64,000 nt of DNA, taken from contig NZ_FNFO01000003.1 of NCBI RefSeq assembly GCF_900100765.1, positions 124,001 to 188,000 of the forward strand. The letters are read 5' to 3'. Positions 17,333 to 26,380 of the stretch are shown piece by piece. Made by a program: the position numbers and the translations under genes. Each line of letters opens with the position of its first letter. Position 1 is the stretch's first letter. The notes beneath the pieces were generated by a model. It worked only from the letters and a program-made list of their open reading frames with translations. It had not been told where the DNA came from and made no database searches. The stretch comes from Catalinimonas alkaloidigena. GTDB taxonomy: Bacteria > Bacteroidota > Bacteroidia > Cytophagales > Flexibacteraceae.

Positions 17333-20300
17333 CTATAACGTCCGTTTCACTTCGCGTTCTTCGAACGATTCGATCACGTCACCCACTTTGATGTCGTTGA
17401 AGTTTCTGATGCTGATACCACACTCGTAGCCAAAGCGGACCTCCGCAACATCGTCTTTGAAGCGCTTCAGCACATCGACTTCACCCGTGTAGACGACGAT
17501 GCCCTCGCGGACAAGGCGAATATGGCTGTTCCGTTTGATATACCCATCGGTCACATAACAACCGGCTACGGTACCCACTTTCGAAATCTTGAAGACTTCG
17601 CGCACTTCGACGTTGCCCACGATTACCTCTTCTACCTTCGGCGCCAGCATGCCTTCCATGGCATCCTTGATCTCGTTTATGGCGTCGTAGATCACCGAGT
17701 AGAGACGGATTTCGATCTCTTCGTTCTCGGCTAGTTTACGCGCATTGACCGAAGGTCGTACCTGGAAGCCCACGATGATGGCATCGGCCGTAGAGGCCAG
17801 CATAACGTCCGCCTCGGAGATCTGCCCCACCGCTTTGTGGATGATGTTCACCTGAATTTCCTCGGTCGAAAGTTTCAACAGGGAATCCGACAGGGCTTCT
17901 ACCGAACCGTCGAAGTCGGCTTTCACGATGACGTTCAGTTCCTTAAATGAACCGATGGCCAGGCGTCGACCAATTTCATCCAGCGTGATGTGCTTGCGTG
18001 TGCGTACACTTTGTTCGCGCAGGATCTGCTCCCGGCGCGTGGCGATGTCGCGGGCTTCGCGGTCGCTCTCGTACACTTTCGCAATATCACCTGCTTGTGG
18101 TGCACCATCCAGACCCAGTACCTGCACCGGTACCGAAGGCCCGGCTTCTTTCATGCGGCCTCCGCGGTGATCGTACATGGCTTTTACACGACCGTAGTGC
18201 GACCCGGCTAAGAGCACATCACCGATGCGCAATGTACCGCCCTGAACCAGCATGGTCGCCAAGTACCCCCGGCCTTTGTCGAGCGAGGCTTCGAGAATAG
18301 TCCCTACGGCAGGCTTGTCTGGATTGGCTTTCAGATCCAATAGCTCAGCTTCGAGCAGCACTTTTTCCAGCAATTCAGAGATACCCTGACCTGATTTGGC
18401 CGAGACTTCTTCACTCTGGTATTTTCCACCCCACTCTTCGACCAGGATGTTGATACCGGCCAACTGTTCGCGAATGCGATCAGGGTTGGCCGTGGGCTTA
18501 TCTACTTTGTTGATGGCAATTATGATCGGAACCCCCGCCACTTGTGCGTGGTTGATGGCCTCCTTCGTTTGGGGCATTACACTATCGTCCGCCGCTACCA
18601 CCACAATGACTACGTCGGTTGCTTTCGCACCCCGTGCACGCATGGCCGTAAAGGCTTCGTGACCCGGTGTATCCAGGAAGGTGATCTTTTTGCCCGTATC
18701 GGTTTCCACTTCGTAGGCCCCGATGTGCTGGGTAATCCCCCCGGCTTCGCCTTCGGTGACGCGGGTTTTCCGGATGTAGTCAAGCAACGAGGTTTTCCCG
18801 TGGTCGACGTGACCCATGATGGTCACGATCGGAGCACGCGGTACCAGATCCTCTTCGCTGTCTTCGACGATCTCAGCCTGTTGCATCTCATCTTCCGCCT
18901 TGTAAAATTCGACTTCGTAGCCAAATTCGTCTGCGATGATGGTGATGGTTTCGGCGTCGAGGCGTTGGTTGATCGAAACGAACATACCCATCGACATGCA
19001 GGCCGAAATAACCTGGTTGACCGATACGTTCATCAGCGAGGCCAAGTCGTTGGCGGAGATAAACTCCGTCACGCGGAGTTTCTGCGAAGCTTCCTGCTCC
19101 TGCATCATCCGCTCTTCGCGTGCATCGGCAGCGGCCGACCGCTTCTCCTTCCGGTAACGTGAACGGCTTCGGCCTGAGCCCTTGCCGCCACTCAGGCGCG
19201 CCAGCGTAGCTTTGATCTGCTCCTGGATCTCCTTATCGGTAGGCTCTTCGCGCTTGACCGGCTTTTTGCCTTTGTTGTTGTCTTTGGGCGCGGGACCACG
19301 TCCTCCGCCACCGGCGGGTGCCGCTTTCCCTTGTCCAGAAGGTGTGTTGGCAACACGAACGCGCTTCCGCTTCCGCTTCTTCTTGTCGCCGTCGGCAGCA
19401 TCCCCCGGTTTGCCGGTCGATTTACCACGACCGCGGCGATCGTCGGGCAATTCGATTTTGCCCAGTACGGTCAGCCCTTTCAGGGTTTTGGCCTTGGCTT
19501 CGATCAGCTCCGGATCTTTTTCCTCCTCTTCGGCCTGAGGTGCCTTTTCGGCAGGCTTCTCAGCCGCCGGTTTCGGCGCAGGCTTTTCTTCACGCGGAGG
19601 CGCGACTGGGGGCTTGGGTTGCGGTGCTGCCGGCTTTTGCGCGACAGGTGCTTCTTTTTTCTCCTCTTTAGGAGGCGCAGGCACTTCCGCTTTTTTCTCC
19701 TCCTTTGGAGGCGTTACCGCTTCGGGAGCTTTCGGCTCCGCTTTGGGAGCGGCGGGCGGCGGGGTTGGCGCAGCGGGCTTCTCGGCGACAGGCTTTTCTA
19801 CCGGTGCTGCCGGAGTGGCCGGTTTCTCTACGGCGGGTGCTTCTTTCGGCTTCTCCTCCACTTTAGGCTTTGGAGCCGCTTCAGGTTTAGCATCCAGGTC
19901 GATCGTGCCCAGCACTTTTAGTCCTGGAAGTTTGGCACGGATCACCTCTTTCTCACCTTTGGTTTCTTCTTTCTTCTCCTCTTTGGCAGGAGCAGATTTG
20001 GGAGCTGTTTTGTCTGATCCCGCCTCACGACGGGCGTTCCCGTAATCACGAATCATCAGGTCATCGTCGTCTGCATCATGGCGATCCCCCTGCGCAGTGT
20101 TAATCACTACGTTCTCACCATGCTTATGCCCAATGGTAATGCCCGATGCTTCCTCTTTCGCCAATGCCGAAGACTCAAACTCCTTGGCCAGCATGTCAAA
20201 CTGATCCATAGTGATCTTGGAGTTTGGGTTATTTTCAATCTTAAAGCCGCGGGCCGACAGGTGCTCAGCAATCGTAGATGTCCCTACGTTGAGCTTCCGT

Positions 20301-20338
20301 GCCGCCTGGCTTAATCGCATGGTCCTGACCTCTGACAT
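17333..20338 (-). CDS. infB: translation initiation factor IF-2
   Basis: A 1001-residue GTPase that brings initiator fMet-tRNA to the ribosome. The N-terminal winged-helix-like IF2_N segment ([21 protein letters not shown]) is followed by a long low-complexity Pro/Ala/Lys/Glu region to about residue 390, typical of Bacteroidota IF-2, then a second IF2_N-like part, and the GTPase domain with [11 protein letters not shown] (G1), [10 protein letters not shown] (G3) and NKVDKP (G4). Domains II to IV complete the protein. It is the third gene of rimP-nusA-infB. A hairpin lies in the 78-base space between nusA and infB. Confidence 0.97.
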   Translation of the reverse strand: MSEVRTMRLSQAARKLNVGTSTIAEHLSARGFKIENNPNSKITMDQFDMLAKEFESSALAKEEASGITIGHKHGENVVINTAQGDRHDADDDDLMIRDYGNARREAGSDKTAPKSAPAKEEKKEETKGEKEVIRAKLPGLKVLGTIDLDAKPEAAPKPKVEEKPKEAPAVEKPATPAAPVEKPVAEKPAAPTPPPAAPKAEPKAPEAVTPPKEEKKAEVPAPPKEEKKEAPVAQKPAAPQPKPPVAPPREEKPAPKPAAEKPAEKAPQAEEEEKDPELIEAKAKTLKGLTVLGKIELPDDRRGRGKSTGKPGDAADGDKKKRKRKRVRVANTPSGQGKAAPAGGGGRGPAPKDNNKGKKPVKREEPTDKEIQEQIKATLARLSGGKGSGRSRSRYRKEKRSAAADAREERMMQEQEASQKLRVTEFISANDLASLMNVSVNQVISACMSMGMFVSINQRLDAETITIIADEFGYEVEFYKAEDEMQQAEIVEDSEEDLVPRAPIVTIMGHVDHGKTSLLDYIRKTRVTEGEAGGITQHIGAYEVETDTGKKITFLDTPGHEAFTAMRARGAKATDVVIVVVAADDSVMPQTKEAINHAQVAGVPIIIAINKVDKPTANPDRIREQLAGINILVEEWGGKYQSEEVSAKSGQGISELLEKVLLEAELLDLKANPDKPAVGTILEASLDKGRGYLATMLVQGGTLRIGDVLLAGSHYGRVKAMYDHRGGRMKEAGPSVPVQVLGLDGAPQAGDIAKVYESDREARDIATRREQILREQSVRTRKHITLDEIGRRLAIGSFKELNVIVKADFDGSVEALSDSLLKLSTEEIQVNIIHKAVGQISEADVMLASTADAIIVGFQVRPSVNARKLAENEEIEIRLYSVIYDAINEIKDAMEGMLAPKVEEVIVGNVEVREVFKISKVGTVAGCYVTDGYIKRNSHIRLVREGIVVYTGEVDVLKRFKDDVAEVRFGYECGISIRNFNDIKVGDVIESFEEREVKRTL

Positions 20339-20354
20339 ATGTTAAATTTGGTAC

Positions 20355-20381
20355 CTGTCAGTGGGCATTCCCACCTGACAG
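20355..20381 (-). promoter_or_regulatory. intercistronic hairpin between nusA and infB
   Basis: CTGTCAG (20355-20361) pairs with CTGACAG (20375-20381), and TGGG with CCCA inside it, leaving a four-base loop and one bulged base. It ends 16 bases before the infB start on the reverse strand and lacks a T-run, so it may be an RNA processing or stability element, or affect infB translation, rather than a terminator. Confidence 0.5.
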
Positions 20382-20416
20382 ACTTTTCTGCAATTTCTGG
20401 TTTTTATTTCTAAAAA

Positions 20417-21667
20417 CTATTCTTCTTCGAATTCTTGCTTCAGAATCTGAAAAATTTCGTCAATCATTTCTTCTTCCAACTCCGTACGCCGCAGAAGGTC
20501 TTCTCTTGAGACAGAAAGCACGTTCTTTGCCGTATCCAGTCCAATCCGCTTCAACTCCTGAATCATCCAGGTATCGATTTCGTCGTCGAATTCCTCCAGC
20601 GGAACGTCGTCTTCGATCTCGTACCCTTCGTTGTCGCGGAACACGTCGATTTCCATATCGACCAGACGGCTGGCCAGCTTGATGTTCTGCCCACCCCGGC
20701 CAATGGCCAACGACACCTGATCCGGCTTCAGAAACACCGATACGTGTTTCATTTCCGACTCTATCTTGATGGTACTGATCTTGGCCGGGCTCAACGCACG
20801 GCTGATGAACAACTCCAGGTTGTCGGTATAGTTGATGACGTCGATGTTCTCGTTTTCCAGTTCGCGCACAATGCTGTGAATACGCGATCCTTTCATTCCT
20901 ACGCAAGCGCCTACCGGATCGATGCGGTCGTCGTACGACTCTACCGCTACTTTGGCGCGCTCGCCCGGTTCGCGTACCACGCGCCGAATCGTAATCAGGC
21001 CGTCGTACACTTCGGGAACTTCGTTTTCGAACAACCGCTCCAGGAACACCGGCGACGTGCGCGACATGATGATGCGCGGCGTGCCGTTGACAATCTCCAC
21101 CCGGTGCACAATGGCCCGCACGGTATCGCCCTTGCGGAAACGGTCTTTCGGAATCTGTTCGTTGCGCGGCAAGATCAGTTCGTTCCCTTCCTGATCATGC
21201 AACAAAATTTCGCGCGATAAAATTTGGTATACCTCTCCGGTGATGATTTCTCCCACCAGATCTTTGTATTTATCGTATAACCGGTCTTTCTCCAGGTCTT
21301 TTACTTTCTGAATCAGCGTCTGGCGCGCCGTCATCACCATCCGTCGGCCAAAATCGGGCAACTTCACTTCTTCTGCCAGTTCCTCCCCAATCTCAAAGTC
21401 TTCCTCAATTTTGCGCGCTTCCGAAATTTTCACCTGACGCGTCGGGTCCAGCTCGGGTTCGTCGTCGGCCACGATTTCGCGGAAACGCCAAATCTCCAGG
21501 TCACCTTTGTCGACGTTGATGATGACGTCGAAATTCTCGTCGGTGATGTACTTCTTCCGGATCATAGACCGGAATACATCTTCCAGAATACGGATCATCT
21601 GCGGCCGGTCGATGTTTTTTTGCCGGGCAAAATCCGAAAACGAATCAATGAGTACTTTGCTGTCCAT
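20417..21667 (-). CDS. nusA: transcription termination/antitermination factor NusA
   Basis: A 416-residue RNA-polymerase-binding protein controlling pausing, termination and antitermination. The N-terminal domain is followed by the S1 domain (about residues 135-200), then KH1 and KH2, with the hallmark VGACVGMKGSRIHSIVREL near residue 255 and LAIGRGGQNIKLASRL near residue 325. The two acidic C-terminal repeats of E. coli are reduced to one short acidic tail, as usual in Bacteroidota. The gap to rimP is only four bases. NusA regulates its own operon in E. coli; a leader hairpin here makes similar control conceivable. Confidence 0.96.
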   Translation of the reverse strand: MDSKVLIDSFSDFARQKNIDRPQMIRILEDVFRSMIRKKYITDENFDVIINVDKGDLEIWRFREIVADDEPELDPTRQVKISEARKIEEDFEIGEELAEEVKLPDFGRRMVMTARQTLIQKVKDLEKDRLYDKYKDLVGEIITGEVYQILSREILLHDQEGNELILPRNEQIPKDRFRKGDTVRAIVHRVEIVNGTPRIIMSRTSPVFLERLFENEVPEVYDGLITIRRVVREPGERAKVAVESYDDRIDPVGACVGMKGSRIHSIVRELENENIDVINYTDNLELFISRALSPAKISTIKIESEMKHVSVFLKPDQVSLAIGRGGQNIKLASRLVDMEIDVFRDNEGYEIEDDVPLEEFDDEIDTWMIQELKRIGLDTAKNVLSVSREDLLRRTELEEEMIDEIFQILKQEFEEE

Positions 21668-21671
21668 ATAC

Positions 21672-22142
21672 TTACTTAAAAGATACCTGCACCTGCGCCT
21701 GGTTGATCTGGCTAAAAAGCAGGTCGCGCGGTTGAGTGGTGGCTTTTTTACCTTTTTCTTTACGGGTTTCGAGCACTACGATCCCGTCGTGATTCACTGA
21801 CTCCAGGCGACCGGTTACCGTTTCTCCTTCCGTCAGGGTTACGTTTAGCGTTCGTCCGATGTGTTGCGGGTACTGTCGTGGTTGTGTAAGCGGAAAGTCA
21901 ACTCCCGGTGAGGAAACCTCAAGCGTATAAGCATTCCCGAACAAGTTAAGTTCCTCAAGGCGCTCTCCTAACCAACGACTTACTTTAGCGCAGTCGTCGA
22001 TCTTCACGCCTGAGTCTCCGTCCAGCAATACCACTACCTTCGGGCGTTGCGCACTTCCTTTTACCTCTACCGCTACCGGAAACAGGGAGCTGCCGGCCAG
22101 GTGCTCCTGCACCATGGCGGCGATCTGTTCGCGTTGTTCCAA
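21672..22142 (-). CDS. rimP: ribosome maturation factor RimP
   Basis: A 156-residue protein needed for 30S subunit assembly. It shows the RimP pattern: N-terminal helix, LFPVAVEVKG, VVLLDGDSGVKIDDCAKVSRWLGERL, YTLEVSSPGVDFPLT, then a C-terminal SH3-like domain. The start is a TTG at 22142; the codon two before it is a stop, and the next ATG (22115) would remove most of the first helix, so TTG is favoured. It is the first gene of rimP-nusA-infB, with a strong promoter match 74 bases upstream. Confidence 0.93.
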   Translation of the reverse strand: MEQREQIAAMVQEHLAGSSLFPVAVEVKGSAQRPKVVVLLDGDSGVKIDDCAKVSRWLGERLEELNLFGNAYTLEVSSPGVDFPLTQPRQYPQHIGRTLNVTLTEGETVTGRLESVNHDGIVVLETRKEKGKKATTQPRDLLFSQINQAQVQVSFK

Positions 22143-22164
22143 TCGTTATTTTAGGATGCGTAAC

Positions 22165-22190
22165 AAAAGAGGGGACTTGCGTGTCCCCTC
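22165..22190 (-). promoter_or_regulatory. terminator-like leader hairpin before rimP
   Basis: On the reverse strand a perfect eight-base-pair stem (GAGGGGAC with GTCCCCTC, + strand 22169-22176 and 22183-22190) with a six-base loop is followed by TTTT. It sits between the promoter at 22216-22247 and the rimP start, so it would be in the leader RNA. It could act as an attenuator, or merely end transcription arriving from the MmcQ-type gene upstream. Confidence 0.6.
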
Positions 22191-22215
22191 CACTGAATTC
22201 TAAGAATTCAATGGT

Positions 22216-22247
22216 GCAAATTTATGTAAAAAAGCAAAACATATCAA
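22216..22247 (-). promoter_or_regulatory. promoter of the rimP-nusA-infB operon
   Basis: On the reverse strand TTG (22247-22245), 20 bases, then TAAATTTGC (22224-22216) gives a full match to the Bacteroidota sigma-A consensus, including the extended C. Transcription should begin near 22210, where a 17-base palindrome (arms TGAATTC and GAATTCA, 22194-22210) lies, leaving a leader of about 65 bases before the rimP TTG start. Confidence 0.7.
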
Positions 22248-22277
22248 TGCCTCCTGTCGCCAAGGTGGCAATTTTCG

Positions 22278-22634
22278 CTAGTTGCCGGCGGCCAGTGCTT
22301 CGCGCACTTGCCGGGGCAGCCCACTTACTACCAGCTCGTACGAATCGCGAATCCACTGGCGAATGTCGCGGTCGGCCAGGTCTTCTCGCAGCAGCAGGGT
22401 GTTCCAGTGCCGCTTGTTCATGTGGTAGCCGGGCACCACGCCACGGTACTTTTCGCGTAGCTCAACGGCTTTTTCCGGATCGCACTTTACGTTGATACTG
22501 CCGAATTCCTCAATACCCGACAGCGCAAAAATTTTTCCTTTGACCTTGAACACAAGGGTCTCTTCCCCAAACGGCAGCTCTTCCGTCACACCGGGGAACG
22601 ACAGACAATACTCGCGGTATTCTTCAATGTGCAT
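22278..22634 (-). CDS. MmcQ/YjbR family protein
   Basis: A 118-residue cytosolic protein of the MmcQ/YjbR family, small double-wing-like proteins suggested to bind DNA but with no settled function. Diagnostic features are the N-terminal YREYCLSFPGVTEELPFG, the KIFALSG strand, CDPEKAVELREKYRGVVPGYHMNKRHWNTL and the C-terminal helix with SYELVVSGLP. The open frame extends to 22700, but the family start MHIEEYREYC is the ATG at 22634. Its start overlaps the end of the Na/Pi symporter gene by 11 bases, so the two are probably translationally coupled. Confidence 0.9.
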   Translation of the reverse strand: MHIEEYREYCLSFPGVTEELPFGEETLVFKVKGKIFALSGIEEFGSINVKCDPEKAVELREKYRGVVPGYHMNKRHWNTLLLREDLADRDIRQWIRDSYELVVSGLPRQVREALAAGN

Positions 22635-23841
22635 CGGCAGTGGCAGTAGGGTTGGCGTCCTGAGGCAGCACGGTCTGTTTCTTTTCTTTCCGCTGCGCAT
22701 TGCCTACGGATGGCTCTTCGACCGAGTAGATGAGCAGAAACGGAATCAGAAAGAAAACGCAAATCAGATAAATAAAGCTCACCGAACGCGTGCGGGCATT
22801 GGCCAAGCTTAACCGCTGCGCCAGCCGGAGGGGAATTTCGCGGGTAAACGGAAAGGGGAAGAAAATCATCACGCCAAGCACGTTAAACAGGACGTGTGCA
22901 AATGCAATGCTCAACGCCGCTTCGGAGCGGGGCAGGGCCGCCAGCACCGCCGTAAACGTGGTGCCGATGTTGGCTCCCATGATGAACGGAAAAGCGCGCT
23001 TCAGACTCACCTTTCCGGTACCAACCAGCGGAACAGTCAACGAAGTAATGATGGAACTGGACTGAATGGCGGCCGTCAGGCCGGTTCCCCACAGAAGGGC
23101 CTTGAAATCGCTGCCAAAGACGTACCGATCGAACCGACGCCGCGATTTCCCGATGATGACTTCTTTCATCACCATCGACAACTGCTGCAACGAAAAAAAC
23201 AGCAGCAGCACAGAAACAAACACCAGCAACAGCGGATACCCGACCATCGCCTCGCCCAGCCAGTGGGCTAACGGCGACACGGTGACGGAGAGCACATCGA
23301 AAGCCAAATCGATGTTTTTACCGCCCGACGTGTTGAACAGATGCGTAATGTCGGTCGCCAGATGGGACAACAGACCGAAATAATACTCCAGCGGAAACAA
23401 AATGACCGCTGTCAGGATGTTGAAGATGTCGTGAATGGTAGCGGCTGCAAACGCCTTCCGAAACTCTTTCTCGCGGATAATGTGCGCCATCGAGACGATG
23501 GTGCTGGTAACGGTTGTCCCGATGTTGGCTCCCATGATGATCGGCACCGCATTTTCGAGGCTGATGGTGCCTGACGCTACAATGGCCACGACCATGGCCG
23601 TAATGGTGGAACTACTCTGCAGAATGGCGGTAGACAGCAACCCGATGAACAGGGACACGAAGGGGTTGGCCATTACGCTGATGATCTCCTGAGCGATGTC
23701 GCTGTTGAGGAGGCGAAAGGCGCTTCCCATGCTTTCGAGCGCTACCAGAAAAGCATACAAGGCCACTGCCATCCAGAGGAGTCTGAGTAGCGTTTTGATC
23801 CGCGATGATAACACTACGTGGTCTTCAGCGGCTTCCGGCAT
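22624..23841 (-). CDS. Na/Pi symporter (NptA/YjbB type)
   Basis: A 405-residue polytopic membrane protein of the sodium-phosphate cotransporter II-related family. The two inverted repeats each contain the diagnostic QSSS signature: STAILQSSSTITAMVV in the first half and GLTAAIQSSSIITSL in the second, each followed by IIMGANIGTT or FIMGANIGTT. About nine or ten membrane segments are apparent. The C-terminal PhoU-like domain present in many bacterial members is absent. The frame is open to 23991; the ATG at 23841 leaves a short hydrophilic N-terminus before the first helix and is the most plausible start. It overlaps the MmcQ-like gene. Direction (uptake or efflux of phosphate) cannot be read from sequence. 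Confidence 0.87.
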   Translation of the reverse strand: MPEAAEDHVVLSSRIKTLLRLLWMAVALYAFLVALESMGSAFRLLNSDIAQEIISVMANPFVSLFIGLLSTAILQSSSTITAMVVAIVASGTISLENAVPIIMGANIGTTVTSTIVSMAHIIREKEFRKAFAAATIHDIFNILTAVILFPLEYYFGLLSHLATDITHLFNTSGGKNIDLAFDVLSVTVSPLAHWLGEAMVGYPLLLVFVSVLLLFFSLQQLSMVMKEVIIGKSRRRFDRYVFGSDFKALLWGTGLTAAIQSSSIITSLTVPLVGTGKVSLKRAFPFIMGANIGTTFTAVLAALPRSEAALSIAFAHVLFNVLGVMIFFPFPFTREIPLRLAQRLSLANARTRSVSFIYLICVFFLIPFLLIYSVEEPSVGNAQRKEKKQTVLPQDANPTATADAH

Positions 23842-24032
23842 CAACGGTTCGTGCGACAACACACGGGATTTCTTTTCTATATTCAACACTAATGGCCCAA
23901 TGTCGCAGGGATCGAAAAAATTAGCCAAAACTACGCCATTCCGGACGATTCTTGTAAAGTGTCGTCCCGGGATAACGCTTCCAAGACACAATTTAACAAA
24001 TTGTTAACATACCGTAACGGAGTAGGGATGCC

Positions 24033-25220
24033 TCAGGGCTGCAATTGGCGGATGGCGAGCCAGGCCATAAGTCCCGCGCCGATGGGAAGAGCGCTTTCGT
24101 CGATGTCGAAGGTAGGTGTATGTACGGACGAGGTAATCTGCCGGGCTTCGTTGCGTGTGCCCAGCCGGTAGAAACAGGCGGGTACATGATGTGTGTAGTA
24201 GGCAAAATCTTCGGCGGCCATCCACATGTCCAGATCGACCACGTTTTCGGCCCCCAGGTACTCTTCCGCATAGCCGCGCAGGGTCTGCGCCAGGTCCGGA
24301 TCGTTCTTCAGGAAAGGGTAGCCTTCCACAATGTTGAACTCGCACGTGCCGCCCATGCTTTCTACCAATCCTTCCGCCATCTTTTTCATGCGCTGCAGGG
24401 CATCTTTGCGCCACGCTTCGTCCATGGTCCGAAACGTACCTTCCAGGTAAACCTGATTCGGGATGACGTTCGTAGCACCTTCGGCAATGAAACGCCCGAA
24501 CGACAGCACACTCGGAATTTTCGGGTTGGCGTTGCGGCTCACGATCTGCTGAAGCGCCACCACCATGTGCGAAGCAATCAGGATCGGGTCGATGTTCATT
24601 TCGGGCATCGCACCGTGGCCGCCCTTGCCTTTGACGGTTACGTACAGCTCGTCAGCGCTGGCCATGTACATACCGGAACGGAAGCCCACTTTCCCGGCCT
24701 CGATCAGGGGCATTACGTGCTGCCCTACAATGGCATTTGGTCGTGGCGATTCCAGTCCGCCCTCTTTGATTACCAGCGTAGCGCCGCCCGGTGCTTTTTC
24801 TTCGCCCGGTTGGAAAATCAGCTTAACGGTGCCTTCAAATTGGTCGCGTAACTGGTTCAACACGTACGCGGCGCCCAGCAACGAAGTCGTATGGACATCG
24901 TGTCCGCAGGCGTGCATTACACCCGGCCGCGTGGAACGATACGAACGGTCGTCTACTTCCTGAATGGGCAGGGCATCGAGGTCGGCACGCAGGGCAACGG
25001 TTTTCTTTTCCGGATGTTGACCTTCGATCAGGGCCACCACGCCCGTCCCGGCAATTGGCTTCGGCGCTAGCCCCCATTCGGTCAGGCGACTTTTTACGAA
25101 CTCCGCTGTCTCGTGTTCTTCAAAAGATAGCTCAGGGTGAGCGTGTAAGTGCCGCCGGATGGCGACCAGTTCGTCCGCTTGACGAGCAACTAATTCTTTA
25201 ATCTGCCGGGCTAGATCCAT
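24033..25220 (-). CDS. M20D-family amidohydrolase, cytosolic
   Basis: A 395-residue metal-dependent amidohydrolase of the M20D group (N-acyl-amino-acid hydrolase, hippurate hydrolase and IAA-conjugate hydrolase relatives). Metal-binding and catalytic residues are visible in HAHPELSFEEHETAEF, MHACGHDVHTTSLLG, FQPGEEKAPGG and the dimerisation-domain HGAMPEMNIDPI; EDFAYYTHHVPACFYRLG closes the site. There is no signal peptide. It is the last gene of the secA-deoC-SPOR operon, starting four bases after the SPOR gene stop. The exact substrate is unknown. A secreted paralogue lies at 39766-41115. Confidence 0.9.
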   Translation of the reverse strand: MDLARQIKELVARQADELVAIRRHLHAHPELSFEEHETAEFVKSRLTEWGLAPKPIAGTGVVALIEGQHPEKKTVALRADLDALPIQEVDDRSYRSTRPGVMHACGHDVHTTSLLGAAYVLNQLRDQFEGTVKLIFQPGEEKAPGGATLVIKEGGLESPRPNAIVGQHVMPLIEAGKVGFRSGMYMASADELYVTVKGKGGHGAMPEMNIDPILIASHMVVALQQIVSRNANPKIPSVLSFGRFIAEGATNVIPNQVYLEGTFRTMDEAWRKDALQRMKKMAEGLVESMGGTCEFNIVEGYPFLKNDPDLAQTLRGYAEEYLGAENVVDLDMWMAAEDFAYYTHHVPACFYRLGTRNEARQITSSVHTPTFDIDESALPIGAGLMAWLAIRQLQP

Positions 25221-25224
25221 GCAT

Positions 25225-25731
25225 TCAGCGATTACTCTGGGGGAGATTGACCCGTTCGTCCACGATGGTGGCCGTCGGGAAATGTTCTTTCAGCCGGACC
25301 AGCGCTTTCTGCGCATCCAGCCGGTCGGTATAATCTCCCACCTTCAGTTTAAACGTGGGTTGGTTGTAAGATAGGTAAACGTCAACGTTCGGGAAATCAT
25401 AATAAACGCGCTCTTTCGCTTTGTTGGCCTCTTCGCGGCTCGTGCCGGTATACACCTGCACACGGTAGCCCTGGGCGTAGCGGATCTCCCGGTTTTTTTC
25501 ACTGGCCTTTTCCATCAGATCATTCACCTCGTCGTTAATCTGATGGGTAGGCGTTACGTCGGCGACTGCTCCTCCGCCACTGGCAACAACGGCGTCGCCC
25601 TCAACCGTAGGACGGTAGGCCGCCAGGCTTTCTTTGTAAGTGTAGACGCGCTCCGTGGTTTTCTGAGGCGTTTTGCAACTGGCCAGCAGAGCCACCAGCA
25701 GGATCGGGGCGAGAACGTTATTCCACTTCAT
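25225..25731 (-). CDS. SPOR-domain lipoprotein
   Basis: A 168-residue lipoprotein with a signal ending in LVALLASC (Cys19), a linker, and a C-terminal SPOR domain of about 80 residues (GYRVQVYTGTSREEANKAKE through FKLKVGDYTDRLDAQKAL). SPOR domains bind denuded peptidoglycan glycan strands, often at the division septum. The start overlaps the 3' end of deoC by 14 bases and the M20 gene begins four bases later, so it is part of the reverse secA operon. A periplasm-facing or outer-membrane position is inferred from the lipobox. Confidence 0.87.
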   Translation of the reverse strand: MKWNNVLAPILLVALLASCKTPQKTTERVYTYKESLAAYRPTVEGDAVVASGGGAVADVTPTHQINDEVNDLMEKASEKNREIRYAQGYRVQVYTGTSREEANKAKERVYYDFPNVDVYLSYNQPTFKLKVGDYTDRLDAQKALVRLKEHFPTATIVDERVNLPQSNR

Positions 25732-26377
25732 GATGAACTTCAGTTAAAAGAGCCGACGTGCCGATGCGCGTAGCGCCGGCTTCCAGAAAAGCCATGGCTT
25801 GTTCGTAGGTCCGGATTCCTCCGGAAGCTTTGACCCCAACGGTATCGGGGAGCCAGCGCCGCATCTGATACACAGTACGGATGTGCGCGCCTTCAGGTGC
25901 GAACCCGGTCGAGGTTTTTACAAAATCTACGCGCGCTTCGGCGCACAGGTCACACGCACGTTTGACTTCGTCTTCGTCCAGGTAGGCGGTTTCGAGGATG
26001 CATTTCACGACCCGCCGGGCCTGATGCGCCACGGTGGTCAGTTGCTGAATTTCCGTGCGGACGTAATCGTACTGCTGCGACTTGAACGCCGAAATGTTCA
26101 TCACGAAATCTAGTTCGTCGGCCCCGTCGTCAATCAGTCGGATCAGTTCGCTTAGTTTCTCGTGCAACGAAATATACCCCAGCGGAAACCCGACTACGGT
26201 ACCCACTTTTACGGACGTACCGGCAAGGTACTCAGCGGCCTGCGGTACCAGATACGGTGGAATGCAAACCGACGCAAAGGCGTGATGGCGTGCCTCTTGC
26301 AGGTGCGTTTGAAACGCCTGCTGCTCCAGAAAGGGGCGCAGCGCCGTGTAGTCGATGTAGGAAGCCAGCTGTTGCAT
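25718..26377 (-). CDS. deoC: deoxyribose-phosphate aldolase
   Basis: A 219-residue class I aldolase that splits 2-deoxyribose 5-phosphate into glyceraldehyde 3-phosphate and acetaldehyde during deoxynucleoside catabolism. Recognisable are the N-terminal SYIDYTALRPF, VGFPLGYISLHEK, DELDFVMNIS, KCILETAYLDEDE and the Schiff-base lysine in VGVKASGGIR near residue 180. It starts three bases after secA and overlaps the SPOR lipoprotein gene. Acetaldehyde is also the product of the threonine aldolase encoded at 10926-11984, though the two genes are not linked. Confidence 0.95.
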   Translation of the reverse strand: MQQLASYIDYTALRPFLEQQAFQTHLQEARHHAFASVCIPPYLVPQAAEYLAGTSVKVGTVVGFPLGYISLHEKLSELIRLIDDGADELDFVMNISAFKSQQYDYVRTEIQQLTTVAHQARRVVKCILETAYLDEDEVKRACDLCAEARVDFVKTSTGFAPEGAHIRTVYQMRRWLPDTVGVKASGGIRTYEQAMAFLEAGATRIGTSALLTEVHHEVE

Positions 26378-26380
26378 GAA

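Noticed and set aside
19150-20000. Repetitive DNA within infB
   Set aside because: The repeated Pro/Ala/Lys/Glu codons are the ordinary low-complexity linker of Bacteroidota IF-2, not a separate repeat element or CRISPR.
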